The notes: generated by a model not told the origin, from the sequence alone. Counted from the stretch's first letter, positions 41,414 through 50,292 are shown. The stretch: DNA of 64,000 nt from Achromobacter pestifer (GCF_013267355.1 NZ_CP053985.1:1426001-1490000); one strand, 5' to 3'. Numbers and translations are program-made.

Positions 41414-41965
41414 ATGAACAGAATTTCGGTCCGCGCCTGCCTGATGCTGGTCCTGGGAATGCTCCCTGCCGCAGCCTCCGCCGTGGATATCGTCCTGACC
41501 GGCGATACCACGAGCACGATCCGCGCCACGGTCAAGGCCTCCAACAGGCTGCTGGTCACGGACGACAAGGGTGGCTGGTTCGACCAGGGTTTGGCCATGC
41601 AACAGTTGCGCGGTTGGAAATCGCCGTATGAGACGCGGGCACGCTTGCGCATCGTGTCCTCGAGCGGCGCGTTTCAGGTACGCATGGAGCGGCCGCTGGA
41701 AATCCGCAACACGGCCAACGCGGCCCAGGTCTTCCGTCAGCCCAAGGTTTCCCTGGCAGCGGAAGACGGGGAGCAGAAAACCCTGGACGTCGGCCAGGAC
41801 GTGAAATTCCTGAATCCGTTTGCGCCGGTTGCGGGCGAGGACTCCATCGGCTACTACGGGCTGGCGATTTCGGCCTACCCGCCGGAAGGCAACTTCAAGG
41901 AGACCGCAGGCAGCTATGTCGGCGAGCTGTCGCTGGTCTTTGAACCGACTGCCCGGATCCCTTGA
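41414..41965 (+). CDS. Minor fimbrial subunit (CS1/CFA-I-like)
   Basis: 183 residues with a signal peptide ending LPAAASA. The mature protein begins VDIVLTGDTTSTIRATVKAS and ends GSYVGELSLVFEPTARIP, a C-terminal beta-strand pattern like that of the interrupted major pilin (GSYSGNLVMVFEPIP). Length and ends fit an alternate-class pilin. It could be a minor subunit, a tip adaptor, or a substitute for the broken major pilin. It follows the half-chaperone by 19 bases. Confidence 0.8.
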   Translation: MNRISVRACLMLVLGMLPAAASAVDIVLTGDTTSTIRATVKASNRLLVTDDKGGWFDQGLAMQQLRGWKSPYETRARLRIVSSSGAFQVRMERPLEIRNTANAAQVFRQPKVSLAAEDGEQKTLDVGQDVKFLNPFAPVAGEDSIGYYGLAISAYPPEGNFKETAGSYVGELSLVFEPTARIP

Positions 41966-42000
41966 GGTGCTGTGCGCGGCCGGACTTCACGGAGATGCGG

Positions 42001-42654
42001 ATGAAACCCTTCGATTGCCTGCTGTTGCTTCTTGCGTCCTGGCTTGCCGCGCCAGCCTCCGCACATATCGACGTGACGCCCAAGCTCGCGGTCGTGCAAG
42101 GCAAGCCGGCCTCGGTCCATATCGTCAACCAAGGCGATCGCGCGGAGTACGTGTCCATTACCCTGTCGCGCCTGCTCAACCCTGGCGTCGAGACTGAACC
42201 GGAGCGCCTGGAGCCTGTCGCGCAAACGGAGCAGCCTGCGCTCTACGTCTATCCGTTCAAACTATCGCTCGCGCCCGGACAAAGCAAGACCATCACCCTC
42301 AAGCCTCTGGCGCAGGTGGAGCAGGAACAGATCTACCGGCTGGACATCAAGCCGGTCGTCAACCTGCTGGATCGGGCGGGACAAGGCACCTCCGGCAACG
42401 TGGTCGTCACCCTGGCGTTCAGCACCCTGGTCAGGCTGCTGCCGCCAAGCGAAACTTCAGAGCTGTCGCTGCGCTGCGTAGCGGAAGGCGCCTGGCTCGC
42501 CGCGTCGGGCAACGTGCGCTATCAGGTCAAGGACGCCGTCGTCGATGGCCGGCCCGTGGATCCATTCAACGTCTATCCGGGCACGCCCATTCTGCTGAAA
42601 GGCCGCGCAATACAAGTTCCCGGCCAGCCAGCCTGCCCGCTCGCCGGGGGCTGA
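42001..42654 (+). CDS. Fimbrial periplasmic chaperone 3
   Basis: 217 residues. The start is ATG 42001 with GGAG about six bases upstream; the ATG at 41995 would sit on that site. Signal peptide ...AAPASA. Both Ig domains are present: LAVVQGKPASVHIVNQGDRAEYVSITLSRLLNPG, LSLAPGQSKTITLKPL and IYRLDIKPVVNL, then domain 2 with LSLRCVAEGAWLAASGNVRYQV and a final cysteine. It is the last gene of the fimbrial run. Together with genes at 39126 and 40894 it makes three chaperone-type proteins in one cluster. Confidence 0.9.
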   Translation: MKPFDCLLLLLASWLAAPASAHIDVTPKLAVVQGKPASVHIVNQGDRAEYVSITLSRLLNPGVETEPERLEPVAQTEQPALYVYPFKLSLAPGQSKTITLKPLAQVEQEQIYRLDIKPVVNLLDRAGQGTSGNVVVTLAFSTLVRLLPPSETSELSLRCVAEGAWLAASGNVRYQVKDAVVDGRPVDPFNVYPGTPILLKGRAIQVPGQPACPLAGG

Positions 42655-42787
42655 TTCCCCGCAAATCAGTCCAAGGCGCCGCCGGCGGCCATGGCGCCAA
42701 CGCCACACATGTGCCCCTCGACAGTGCTGCATTCGCACACTTGCGGTAACCTTCAGCCTGAACAAATCTGAGGTGTTGGAAATAACA

Positions 42788-43423
42788 ATGGGTTTTGAAA
42801 AACTTGCCGACCTGCGCGAGCAGCTGCGGGCACAGGCTCAAAAGGCGGTGCCGGTCCAACCGAAGGCGGCAGGCCGGACAAAGAAGCGGGAGCCTGATGA
42901 AGCGAAGGCTACGGCGCGGCCGCAGCAAAAGCGCGAATCTGGTCAAGCGAAGGCTGCTGCCCGCCCGCAGCAAAAGCGCGAGCCCGTCGACCCCGTGGTC
43001 GAGGCCATCTGGCGCCTGCAGAAGCACTTCCCGCAGGCTTTCCCAAAGAATCCCGCGCCGAAGCTGCCGCTCAAGCAGGGCATCCTGGCCGACGCGGCCC
43101 AGCATCTCGAAAAGCTGGGCATGACGGAAGAGCAGCTCAAGCAGGCCATCGCCACTTGGTGCAAGGGCAGCCGCTACTGGGGCAGCATGGTCGCTGACGC
43201 CACCCGCGTCGACCTGCAAGGCCAGCCTGCGGGCACGGTGACGGCGGAGCAAGCCGCCTATGCGCGCCGCCAGGCTTCGCGCCGGCCGGCCGGCAAGGCT
43301 CGTCCCGCGAAGAACGCCGCCGCGCCGGCCTCGTCGCCGGCCGAGGCGCCTACTGCTGCGCCCGCGCCTGATTCCGCGCCTGACTCCGCGGCCGCCACGC
43401 CCGCCCCCGGCGACACAGCCTGA
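42788..43423 (+). CDS. proQ: ProQ/FinO-domain RNA chaperone
   Basis: 211 residues. A central ProQ/FinO domain (about residues 72-170) contains WRLQKHFPQAFPKNPAPKLPLKQGI, TEEQLKQAIATWCKGSRYWGSMV and ATRVDLQGQPAGTVT. The N-terminal arm is very basic and carries an imperfect duplication of ARPQQKRE. The C-terminal 45 residues are Ala/Pro-rich and disordered. Family members bind structured RNA 3' ends and small RNAs. It is probably transcribed from its own promoter in the 133 bases after the chaperone gene. Confidence 0.9.
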   Translation: MGFEKLADLREQLRAQAQKAVPVQPKAAGRTKKREPDEAKATARPQQKRESGQAKAAARPQQKREPVDPVVEAIWRLQKHFPQAFPKNPAPKLPLKQGILADAAQHLEKLGMTEEQLKQAIATWCKGSRYWGSMVADATRVDLQGQPAGTVTAEQAAYARRQASRRPAGKARPAKNAAAPASSPAEAPTAAPAPDSAPDSAAATPAPGDTA

Positions 43424-43437
43424 CGGCCCGCATAGCC

Positions 43438-43474
43438 CGGCAAGCGGGGACTTTTTCACCTCCCCGCCTTGCCA
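43438..43474 (+). terminator. Long hairpin after proQ
   Basis: Arms GGCAAGCGGGGA (43439-43450) and TCCCCGCCTTGCC (43461-43473) pair almost perfectly around a ten-base loop. There is no T-tract after it, so it may protect the 3' end or act as a Rho-assisted stop. Confidence 0.45.
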
Positions 43475-43499
43475 GGCTACACAAGCCCTAAATTCTGTG

Positions 43500-43505
43500 T
43501 ATAAT
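43500..43505 (+). promoter_or_regulatory. -10 element of the tRNA-Gly/tRNA-Cys unit
   Basis: A consensus TATAAT 68 bases before tRNA-Gly copy 3. No strong -35 at 17 bases (CTACAC). Confidence 0.5.
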
Positions 43506-43572
43506 CGCTGTCTTTGGTGGACACGGCCTTCTGAAAACCAAGTCAGAAGTCACACCAAAACGCAGTACCCCC

Positions 43573-43648
43573 GCGGGAGTAGCTCAGTTGGTAGAGCGCA
43601 ACCTTGCCAAGGTTGAGGTCGCGAGTTCGAGACTCGTCTCCCGCTCCA
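43573..43648 (+). tRNA. tRNA-Gly (anticodon GCC), copy 3
   Basis: 76 bases identical to copies 1 and 2, with CCA. Unlike those, its 3' flank is different: a GGAAGC/GCTTCC stem-loop with A and T runs leads to tRNA-Cys 55 bases on. Confidence 0.98.
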
Positions 43649-43653
43649 AATAC

Positions 43654-43690
43654 AAAAAGGAAGCAACGGCCAACACCGCGCTTCCTTTTT
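43654..43690 (+). terminator. Stem-loop between tRNA-Gly copy 3 and tRNA-Cys
   Basis: AAAAAGGAAGC (43654-43664) pairs with GCTTCCTTTTT (43680-43690). It looks like an intrinsic terminator but lies between two tRNA genes, so it may be leaky or a processing signal. Confidence 0.55.
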
Positions 43691-43703
43691 TCTTGCAAGT
43701 GCT

Positions 43704-43777
43704 GGCGCAATGGCAGAGTGGTTATGCAGCGGATTGCAAATCCGTGTACGTCGGTTCGATTCCGGCTTGCGCCTCCA
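43704..43777 (+). tRNA. tRNA-Cys (anticodon GCA)
   Basis: 74 bases with CCA. Acceptor GGCGCAA/TTGCGCC, anticodon stem GCGGA/TCCGT around TTGCAAA, and T-stem GTCGG/CCGGC all pair. This is the well-formed cysteine tRNA of the window; compare the divergent copy at 8168. Confidence 0.97.
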
Positions 43778-43787
43778 GCGATTTCTC

Positions 43788-43819
43788 AAAACCCGCAGAT
43801 GAAAATCTGCGGGTTTTTT
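43788..43819 (+). terminator. Terminator after tRNA-Cys
   Basis: AACCCGCAGAT/ATCTGCGGGTT stem with GAAA loop and a T6 tract. Confidence 0.9.
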
Positions 43820-43915
43820 GTTTTTCCGGCCCTTTGATCGCCGCACTGGATCGTCGCACTGCGGACCATTCGGCCCCGCTGGCAGCCAACGAAGCCTGGC
43901 GTTCCAGGGATTCGT

Positions 43916-44890
43916 TCATGCGGACACCACCTGCGGATTCACCATATTTACTGGTTTCCCGGCCGCAAAAGCGAGAATCTGGTTGAACACGTCCTTGAAC
44001 TGCAGATCCCATTCTTCGTAGGTCACGTAGCCTATATGGGGTGTGCATAGAACGTTGGGCATACGCAAGAGCGGGTCCGCGGTATCGGTCAACGGCTCTT
44101 GCTCGAACACGTCCAGCGCCGCCATGGCCGGACGTTTGGCCTGCAGCGCAGGCGCCAGGGCGCCGGGTTCGATAAGCCCCGCGCGGCTGGTGTTCACCAG
44201 CAGCGAACCGTCCTTCATGCCCGCGAGATCCGCCGCCGTGACGATCCCCTTGGTGGCGGGGACCAGGCGCATGTGCAGCGACAGCACGTCACAAGAGGAG
44301 AAGAACTCCGTCTTGGACGCCGCAATGTCGTAGCCGTCGTCACGCGCGCGCTGCAGCGATTCGGGACGAGCCCAGACCAGCACCCGCATGCCGAACGCCC
44401 GCGCGTAGCCCGCAACGACGCTGCCAATGCGCCCATAGCCAAAGATTCCCATGGTCTTGCCTCGGACGGTGTGGCCCACGCCGCATTGCCAATGGCCCTG
44501 ACGCATGGACTCCACCTGTTGCGGCAGTTGGCGCATGGCGGCCAGCACCAGCGCCCAGGTCAACTCGGCAGCAGCATACGAAGGCGTATCCGCATGCAGA
44601 TCGGAGCACACAAGGACTCCATGGTCGGTGCATGCAGCGATATCTATGTGCGGATAGACGCTGCGCTGGCTGATCAGGCGCAGCTTGGGCAACCGTTCGA
44701 TCAGTTCGCGGCGTATGGTGGTGCGCTCGCGGATCAGGACCAGTACTTCCGTATCGGCGAGGCGTTGCGCGAGCACGTCGACATCTTCGACGTGATCCGT
44801 CCAAACGGTGACCTCGTGATCGCGCAGCAGGGCATAACAAGGCAGGCGGCGCAGGGTGTCGAACCAGTCATCCAGAATAGCGATCTTCAT
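43916..44890 (-). CDS. D-isomer-specific 2-hydroxyacid dehydrogenase
   Basis: 324 residues of the formate/glycerate dehydrogenase family. The NAD-binding motif is [20 protein letters not shown] (about residues 150-168). The catalytic Arg is in [12 protein letters not shown], the Glu in DVFEQEPL and the His in TPHIGYVT, the usual Arg-Glu-His set. It probably reduces a 2-keto acid or oxidises a D-2-hydroxy acid; the substrate is not predictable. It has no partner on its strand. Confidence 0.93.
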   Translation of the reverse strand: MKIAILDDWFDTLRRLPCYALLRDHEVTVWTDHVEDVDVLAQRLADTEVLVLIRERTTIRRELIERLPKLRLISQRSVYPHIDIAACTDHGVLVCSDLHADTPSYAAAELTWALVLAAMRQLPQQVESMRQGHWQCGVGHTVRGKTMGIFGYGRIGSVVAGYARAFGMRVLVWARPESLQRARDDGYDIAASKTEFFSSCDVLSLHMRLVPATKGIVTAADLAGMKDGSLLVNTSRAGLIEPGALAPALQAKRPAMAALDVFEQEPLTDTADPLLRMPNVLCTPHIGYVTYEEWDLQFKDVFNQILAFAAGKPVNMVNPQVVSA

Positions 44891-45131
44891 GTTTGGAACT
44901 CGCCAGTTAGAAGTGAAGGCTCAAGTTTTACGCTGCTTCTGGCCCCTCGTAAAATAAAACAACGGCGTTCACTCACCCCTCGCGCGAGACCGTCGCGGCG
45001 GCCACCCTCCCGCCTGGGCAATTGACGTCAGGTACGATTGCGGCTTTTCCCCAGCATCTCGTTACGCATCACTACGCGCCGGCAATCAAATGATTGCTAA
45101 GGTGACGCCGTTTGCAACTGACGACGATCCC

Positions 45132-45455
45132 ATGCGCACGCTTCCGAACTCCCGAGCCCGCTCTTCCTCCGCGCTGCTGACGCTGTCCACGGCGGCATTG
45201 CTCACGCTGGCCCCGCTTGCGGCGCAGGCGGACTCGGACAAGCACCGCCACCGCCACGGCCGCGAGTATAAAGAGCAATACTGGGACGGCGCCTGTAAGG
45301 TCGAGCGCAAATGGAAGCGCAACGGCGACTACCAGGAAAAGCGCAAGTGCCGGGACGACTACCGCCATGGCTACATGCCGCAGCCGGTGGTGGTGCCTGC
45401 GATGCCGGCGCCCGCCATCATCATCAACCCTCCTCCCATCATCATCCGGCCCTGA
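45132..45455 (+). CDS. Small exported basic His-rich protein
   Basis: 107 residues, start ATG 45132. A signal peptide ends about ...APLAAQA. The mature part starts DSDKHRHRHGREYKEQYWDG, has two cysteines (GACKVERKWKR, KRKCRDDYRHGY) that could form a disulfide, and ends in a proline/isoleucine tail (NPPPIIIRP). The His-rich start could bind metal, but this is not established. I do not recognise the family with certainty. The next gene begins two bases after the stop, so they are probably co-transcribed. Confidence 0.75.
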   Translation: MRTLPNSRARSSSALLTLSTAALLTLAPLAAQADSDKHRHRHGREYKEQYWDGACKVERKWKRNGDYQEKRKCRDDYRHGYMPQPVVVPAMPAPAIIINPPPIIIRP

Positions 45456-45457
45456 AC

Positions 45458-46048
45458 ATGGATCAATCGGTGAAGGACGCGCTGGCCCGCTGGCCCGACG
45501 TGCCGGCGGTTTACGGCTGGCTGTCGCTGGACGCGCGCGGCCGCTGGCGTCTGCACCCGCAAGGCCAGGCGGCCGCCGGCGGTCCGGGCGAGTCCATCAC
45601 CAATACGCAGATCCTGGAATTCATCAGCCGCAACTACGAACACGACGAGGCCGGCCGCTGGTTTTTCCAGAATGGTCCCCAACGCGTGTTCCTGCGCCTG
45701 GACGCCGCGCCCTACGTGCTGCGCTTGAACGACGACAGCAGCGGGCTGCTCACGCACACGAACGTGACGGTCGATTCGGTCGACGGGTGGAGGCTGGACG
45801 ACGCGGGACAACTGTATGCGATGACGCCCTTGGGCGCGGGCATCGTGCTCGACCGCGATCTGCAGCCGCTGCTGGAGAAGATGGTCACGGCGCAAGGCGC
45901 ACCGCTGCTCGATGCGCTGGCAGACCTTGCCCCCGGCAGCGCAATCCCGGCTGTCCTGCCCGGGATCTACCCGGCCGCGCCCCTGGCGCTGATCGCGCAA
46001 AAGGACGTGGCGCGGGAATTGGGCTTCGAAGCGAATCCCCGCGCCTGA
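45458..46048 (+). CDS. Conserved DUF2946/DUF2944-like cytoplasmic protein
   Basis: 196 residues, ATG at 45458, no signal peptide. It begins DQSVKDALARWPDVPAVYGWLSLDARGRW and contains ILEFISRNYEHDEAGRWFFQNGPQRVFLRLDAAPYVLR. These resemble an uncharacterised betaproteobacterial family of about 190 residues; the exact DUF number is from memory and should be checked. It is compact, with a beta-rich centre, and directly follows the small exported protein gene. The function is unknown. Confidence 0.75.
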   Translation: MDQSVKDALARWPDVPAVYGWLSLDARGRWRLHPQGQAAAGGPGESITNTQILEFISRNYEHDEAGRWFFQNGPQRVFLRLDAAPYVLRLNDDSSGLLTHTNVTVDSVDGWRLDDAGQLYAMTPLGAGIVLDRDLQPLLEKMVTAQGAPLLDALADLAPGSAIPAVLPGIYPAAPLALIAQKDVARELGFEANPRA

Positions 46049-46057
46049 ACGGCGCCC

Positions 46058-46522
46058 TCAGAACATGCCGTTGGGATTGGCGGACTGCTCGGGAATGGGC
46101 TGCACCGCGTCCCAGTGTTCCACGATCTTGCCCTGCTCCAGGCGGAAGATGTCGATGATGGCGCTGCCACGGTCGCCGGGCTGGCGCACCGCATGCACGT
46201 GCAAGATCACGTAGTCGCCGTCGGTGAAGACGCGCTTGATCTCGCTGCGCGACTGCGGAAACTTGTCGCGCAGGAAGGCGATGAACTTGCGGAAGCCTTC
46301 GGGCCCGTCCGCGGCGTTCGGGTTGTGCTGCACATAGCGGTCGCCCACGTACTTCAAGGCGGCGTCCGCGTCCTTCTGGTTCAGGCCCTTCTCGTAGAAG
46401 GCCAGCACGGCCGCCTTGTTGGCGGCTTCCTGTTCGGCGGAGGCATGGGCGGCGGGAGACAAGGCCAGGGCCAGCATGGCCGCGGCGGCGGCGCGCTTGA
46501 AGTAGGACTTCGGGAAGGACAT
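46058..46522 (-). CDS. Exported SnoaL-like (NTF2-fold) protein
   Basis: 154 residues from ATG 46522 (GGAG upstream), with a signal peptide ending LSPAAHA. The mature protein matches the SnoaL-like/ester cyclase pattern: KAAVLAFYEKGLNQKDADAALKYVGDRYVQHNP, DGPEGFRKFIAFLRDKFPQ and GSAIIDIFRLEQGKIVEHWDAVQPIP. Such predicted periplasmic members are common in proteobacteria; the substrate is unknown. It converges on the gene at 45458 and lies downstream of doxX on the same strand. Confidence 0.87.
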   Translation of the reverse strand: MSFPKSYFKRAAAAAMLALALSPAAHASAEQEAANKAAVLAFYEKGLNQKDADAALKYVGDRYVQHNPNAADGPEGFRKFIAFLRDKFPQSRSEIKRVFTDGDYVILHVHAVRQPGDRGSAIIDIFRLEQGKIVEHWDAVQPIPEQSANPNGMF

Positions 46523-46618
46523 GGAAACTCCGGAAATGGAAAACGGCCGGGCCATTCTATGGGCCGGCCGTCCTGCAGGCCACGTCCGCGGCGGTAGACA
46601 GACTGGTGCGCGCAGCGA

Positions 46619-47020
46619 TCAGCCGCGGCCGCTCTTGACCAGCGCGAACTTGCCGTCGCCCAACAGCGCCAGCACGGCAGCCGCCACGGTCAGGAAGATC
46701 GGATATTCCCAGCCGCCGCCGGCATTGCCGAAGCCCCAGCCATTGGGAAAATGCACCGTCGACGCCACGAACAACTGCACCACGGCGATGGCGGCGATCC
46801 AGCGCGGCACGACGCCCAGGATCAGCAGCACGCCGGCGCCGACCTCGAAAAACGTCACCGGATAGGCCAGCCAGCCGGCGAAGCCGATCTTGGCGAAGAA
46901 CTGCGCGGTGCCGGGCAGCGTGAACACCAGCAGCTTGGTCAGGCCATGGGCCAGGAACATGACGCCGAGCGCCACGCGCAGCAACAGCGCGGCATAGGGC
47001 GCGGTACGGGTATCAACCAT
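46619..47020 (-). CDS. DoxX-family membrane protein
   Basis: 133 residues with four hydrophobic segments. Family signatures are RVALGVMFLAHGLTKLLVF and GWLAYPVTFFEVGAGVLLILGVVPRWIAA. The start at 47020 has AGGAGAG five bases upstream. DoxX-type proteins are linked to redox or sulfur metabolism in membranes, but the role here is unknown. It is divergent from the LysR gene at 47151 and is its natural target candidate. Confidence 0.9.
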   Translation of the reverse strand: MVDTRTAPYAALLLRVALGVMFLAHGLTKLLVFTLPGTAQFFAKIGFAGWLAYPVTFFEVGAGVLLILGVVPRWIAAIAVVQLFVASTVHFPNGWGFGNAGGGWEYPIFLTVAAAVLALLGDGKFALVKSGRG

Positions 47021-47126
47021 TGCACTCTCCTAGAGCGGTAGGGGAATCGCCCAGGACGGGAAGATTCTTGATGAGCGCTATTCTTGCGATTCCAAAAACA
47101 AAGATAAACATGCAGAATTGCAAATT

Positions 47127-47149
47127 ATTGTTCCCCGATAGGAAACAAT
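47127..47149. promoter_or_regulatory. Candidate LysR operator
   Basis: Imperfect inverted repeat ATTGTTCC...GGAAACAAT (47127-47149), directly before the LysR start and between it and doxX. It fits a LysR-type site that would regulate both genes. Confidence 0.4.
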
Positions 47150-47150
47150 C

Positions 47151-48083
47151 TTGGACACGCACACCGCCATGCAGACCTATGCCAAGGTCGTGGAACTGGG
47201 CTCATTCGCGGCCGCGGCCGACAAGATGGGCCAGGCCCGCTCCGTGGTCACGCGCCAGATCGCCTATCTGGAACAGAAGTACGGCGTACGCCTGCTGAAC
47301 CGCACCACGCGCAAGCTGAGCATGACCGACGCCGGACGCGCCTTCTACGAACGCGTGCGGCCCATCCTGGCCGAGGTGGCCGACCTGGAGCTGTCGCTGC
47401 AGGCCGAGGGCCAGCGCCCCAGCGGCCGCCTGCGGGTGAGCGCGCCGGTGTCGTTCGGCATCCTGCACCTGGGGCCGGCAATTGCCGAGTACCTGCAGCG
47501 CTATCCAGACGTGATCATCGATCTGGACCTGAACGACCGCGTGGTGGACCTGGTGGAAGACGGCTACGACGTGGCGGTGCGCATCGGTCCGCTGCAGGAT
47601 TCCTCGCTGGTCGCGCGGCCGCTGGCGCCGCAGCAGTTGCTGGTCTGCGCCGCCCCCGGCTACCTGCAACGCCACGGCACGCCGCAGACGCCCGAGGAAC
47701 TGAAGCAGCACCGCTGCCTGCATTACGCCTACGCCAGCACCGGCAATGAATGGCATTTCGAGAAGGACGGCGTGACCCATCTGGTGCGCGTGAACGCGGC
47801 CCTGCGGGCCAACAACGGCGACGTGCTGCGGACGGCGGCGCTGGCCGGCCACGGCATCATCCTGCAGCCCGATTTCCTGGTGGGCGACGACATCCGTGCC
47901 CACCGCCTGGTCGCGCTGCTGACCGATTACGCCCACACCCCGATCTCCATGTACGCCGTCTACCCGCACCGGCGCTTCCTGTCGCCCAAGGTACGATCCT
48001 TCGTGGAACATCTGGAGGGCCGCTTCGGCACCCCCTCCCCGGCCGTTCCGGGCCGGCGCGCCAGCCCCCGCCGCAGCCGTTAG
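47151..48083 (+). CDS. LysR-type transcriptional regulator
   Basis: 310 residues if started at TTG 47151; ATG at 47169 is an alternative six codons in. The HTH region has ELGSFAAAADKMGQARSVVTRQIAYLEQKYGVRLLNRTTRKLS, and the effector domain starts near residue 92. It belongs to the large CrgA-like LysR branch. It is divergent from doxX; the Nudix gene begins 10 bases after its stop. Confidence 0.92.
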   Translation: MDTHTAMQTYAKVVELGSFAAAADKMGQARSVVTRQIAYLEQKYGVRLLNRTTRKLSMTDAGRAFYERVRPILAEVADLELSLQAEGQRPSGRLRVSAPVSFGILHLGPAIAEYLQRYPDVIIDLDLNDRVVDLVEDGYDVAVRIGPLQDSSLVARPLAPQQLLVCAAPGYLQRHGTPQTPEELKQHRCLHYAYASTGNEWHFEKDGVTHLVRVNAALRANNGDVLRTAALAGHGIILQPDFLVGDDIRAHRLVALLTDYAHTPISMYAVYPHRRFLSPKVRSFVEHLEGRFGTPSPAVPGRRASPRRSR

Positions 48084-48093
48084 AATCGTACCC

Positions 48094-48675
48094 ATGACCG
48101 CAAAATCGCCCCTCGAATACTTCCCCGCGCCGCGCCGTTCGCATTTCTGCAGCCAATGCGGCTCGCCCATCAGCCGCCGGGTTCCCGAAGGCGACAACCG
48201 CGAACGCGACATCTGCGATCACTGCGGCGCGATCCACTACCAGAATCCGCGGCTGGTGGTCGGCACCGTGCCGGTCTGGGAGAACCGCGTCCTGCTGTGC
48301 CGGCGCGCGATCGAACCGCGCTACAACACCTGGACCCTGCCCGCCGGCTTCATGGAACTGGGCGAAAGCACCGCGCAGGGCGCCGCCCGCGAAACGCTGG
48401 AGGAATCCGGCGCACGCATCAAGCTGGGCGAGCTATACACCATCATCGACCTGCCCCAGATCGATCAGGTGCACGTGTTCTACCTGGCCCAGGCGCTGTC
48501 GGCCGACCTCGACCCCGGCCCCGAAAGCCTGGAGGCGCGCTTTTTCGACGAATCCGAGATCCCCTGGGACGACCTGGCGTTCCGCACCGTGGCGACCACG
48601 CTGCGCCATTACTTCGACGACCGCAAGCAGGGCGTGTATCCCCCCCATCACTACACCCTAGAATCGCACCGTTGA
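48094..48675 (+). CDS. Nudix hydrolase with N-terminal zinc ribbon
   Basis: 193 residues. An N-terminal zinc ribbon has [13 protein letters not shown] and [13 protein letters not shown]. The Nudix box [22 protein letters not shown] is complete, with REx2EExG. It resembles the NudC-like/ADP-ribose or NADH pyrophosphatase-related short family, but NudC-specific residues were not established. Its TGA overlaps the aat start (TTGA), so the two are translationally coupled. Confidence 0.9.
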   Translation: MTAKSPLEYFPAPRRSHFCSQCGSPISRRVPEGDNRERDICDHCGAIHYQNPRLVVGTVPVWENRVLLCRRAIEPRYNTWTLPAGFMELGESTAQGAARETLEESGARIKLGELYTIIDLPQIDQVHVFYLAQALSADLDPGPESLEARFFDESEIPWDDLAFRTVATTLRHYFDDRKQGVYPPHHYTLESHR

Positions 48676-49445
48676 AACTGCCCTGGCTAGCCGTCGACAC
48701 CCCTTTTCCGCCCGCGGAATTTGCGCTTGCGGATCCCGACGGCCTGCTCGCGGCGGGCGCGGACCTGTCGACATCCAGGCTGATCGAGGCCTACTCCAAC
48801 GGCATATTCCCCTGGTACTCCGAGGGCGAGCCCATTCTGTGGTGGAGCCCCGATCCGCGCATGGTGCTGGCCGTGAAGGACTTCGCGCCCTCGCATTCGC
48901 TGCGCAAGCTGCTGCGCCAGATTGCCAGCCAGGAGCTGGCCGCCGCGCCGCGCGTGCAGGTGCGCGTGGATACCGCTTTCGCCGAGGTGATGGCGCAATG
49001 CGCCGCGCCGCGCGACGGCCAGCCCGGCACCTGGATCACCTCCGCCATGCAGCAGGCCTATCGCGCCTGGCATGAGGCCGGCTACGTGCACAGCATCGAA
49101 ACCTGGATCGACGGTGAACTGGCCGGCGGCCTCTACGGCATCAGCCTGGGCCGCATGTTCTTTGGCGAATCCATGTTCACCCGCGCGCCCAACGCATCGA
49201 AAATCGCGCTGGCCTACGTGGTGCGCTACCTCGCCGCGCAAGACGTGCAACGCATCGACTGCCAGCAGCAGACCCGCCACCTGGCCAGTCTGGGCGCGCG
49301 CCCCATCCCGCGCGCCGCGTTCCTGCAGCATGTGCGCGCAACCACGGCGCTGCCCCCGATCGCCTGGGCGCGCGGCACGCTGGACAGCACCGGCCGCTTG
49401 CATCCCGACACAGCATCGAGCCCGGGGTTCGGCGTTAATATGTAG
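48672..49445 (+). CDS. aat: Leucyl/phenylalanyl-tRNA-protein transferase
   Basis: Adds Leu or Phe to N-terminal Lys/Arg of proteins, marking them for ClpS/ClpAP. 257 residues from TTG 48672, overlapping the Nudix stop by four bases. Conserved motifs are [83 protein letters not shown] and [14 protein letters not shown]. It is followed by bpt, the second N-end-rule transferase. Confidence 0.96.
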   Translation: MKLPWLAVDTPFPPAEFALADPDGLLAAGADLSTSRLIEAYSNGIFPWYSEGEPILWWSPDPRMVLAVKDFAPSHSLRKLLRQIASQELAAAPRVQVRVDTAFAEVMAQCAAPRDGQPGTWITSAMQQAYRAWHEAGYVHSIETWIDGELAGGLYGISLGRMFFGESMFTRAPNASKIALAYVVRYLAAQDVQRIDCQQQTRHLASLGARPIPRAAFLQHVRATTALPPIAWARGTLDSTGRLHPDTASSPGFGVNM

Positions 49446-49487
49446 CCACTCCCCTTGCGGGCCTGCCGCCGCATCGCGGGACCTCCG

Positions 49488-50225
49488 ATGAGCCAGCTCA
49501 AAGAACTCCCCTTCTCCACCCTGCAGTTCTACGCCACCGCTCCCTACCCTTGCAGCTATCTGCCGGGTCGCCAGGCACGGTCGCAGGTCGCCGCGCCCGG
49601 CCATCTGATCAACGCGGGCACCTATTCGCAACTGGTGGAACAAGGCTTTCGGCGCAGCGGGCTGTTCACCTACCGACCCCATTGCGACAACTGCCACGCC
49701 TGCATCCCGGTGCGCGTGGATACCGCGGGCTTCGCGCCCAACCGCAGCCAGCGCCGCGCCTGGCGCGACCACCAGGGCCTGCAGTCGTTCGTGGCCGAGC
49801 TGGCCTGGTCGCCCGAGCACTACCGGCTCTATACGCGCTACCAGCAGGGCCGCCATCCGGGCGGCGGCATGGACGAGGACAGCCGCACGCAGTATGCGCA
49901 ATTCCTGCTCACCAGCCGCGTCAACACCCGCCTGGTCGAGTTCCGCGATGAGACGGGCGAGCTGGTCATGGTGTCCATCATCGACGTGCTGGACGACGGC
50001 CTGTCCTCCGTCTACACCTTCTACGATCCCGACATTGCCGGCAGCCTGGGCACCTACAGCATCCTGTGGCAGATCGAGCAATGCCGCACGTTGAACCTGC
50101 CCTGGCTGTACCTGGGTTACTGGATCGCCGACAGCCGCAAGATGTCCTACAAATCCAGCTTCCACCCGGCGCAGTTCCTGGTCGACGGCGCGTGGGGCGA
50201 GCAGCCCGCCTTGCCGCCCGCCTGA
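49488..50225 (+). CDS. bpt: Aspartate/glutamate leucyltransferase (Bpt-type arginyltransferase homologue)
   Basis: Transfers Leu to N-terminal Asp/Glu. 245 residues. The N-terminus has the conserved cysteines [16 protein letters not shown] and [24 protein letters not shown]. The C-terminal GNAT-like part has [21 protein letters not shown] and [23 protein letters not shown]. The start is the ATG at 49488. Its adjacency to aat is typical and places both N-degron transferases under one transcript. Confidence 0.96.
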   Translation: MSQLKELPFSTLQFYATAPYPCSYLPGRQARSQVAAPGHLINAGTYSQLVEQGFRRSGLFTYRPHCDNCHACIPVRVDTAGFAPNRSQRRAWRDHQGLQSFVAELAWSPEHYRLYTRYQQGRHPGGGMDEDSRTQYAQFLLTSRVNTRLVEFRDETGELVMVSIIDVLDDGLSSVYTFYDPDIAGSLGTYSILWQIEQCRTLNLPWLYLGYWIADSRKMSYKSSFHPAQFLVDGAWGEQPALPPA

Positions 50226-50292
50226 TCCGCCCCTCCTTTGGAGCGCCTGGCGCGGCGCAGGGCCGGCAAAATTCGCTCTACAATTCCGCCCC

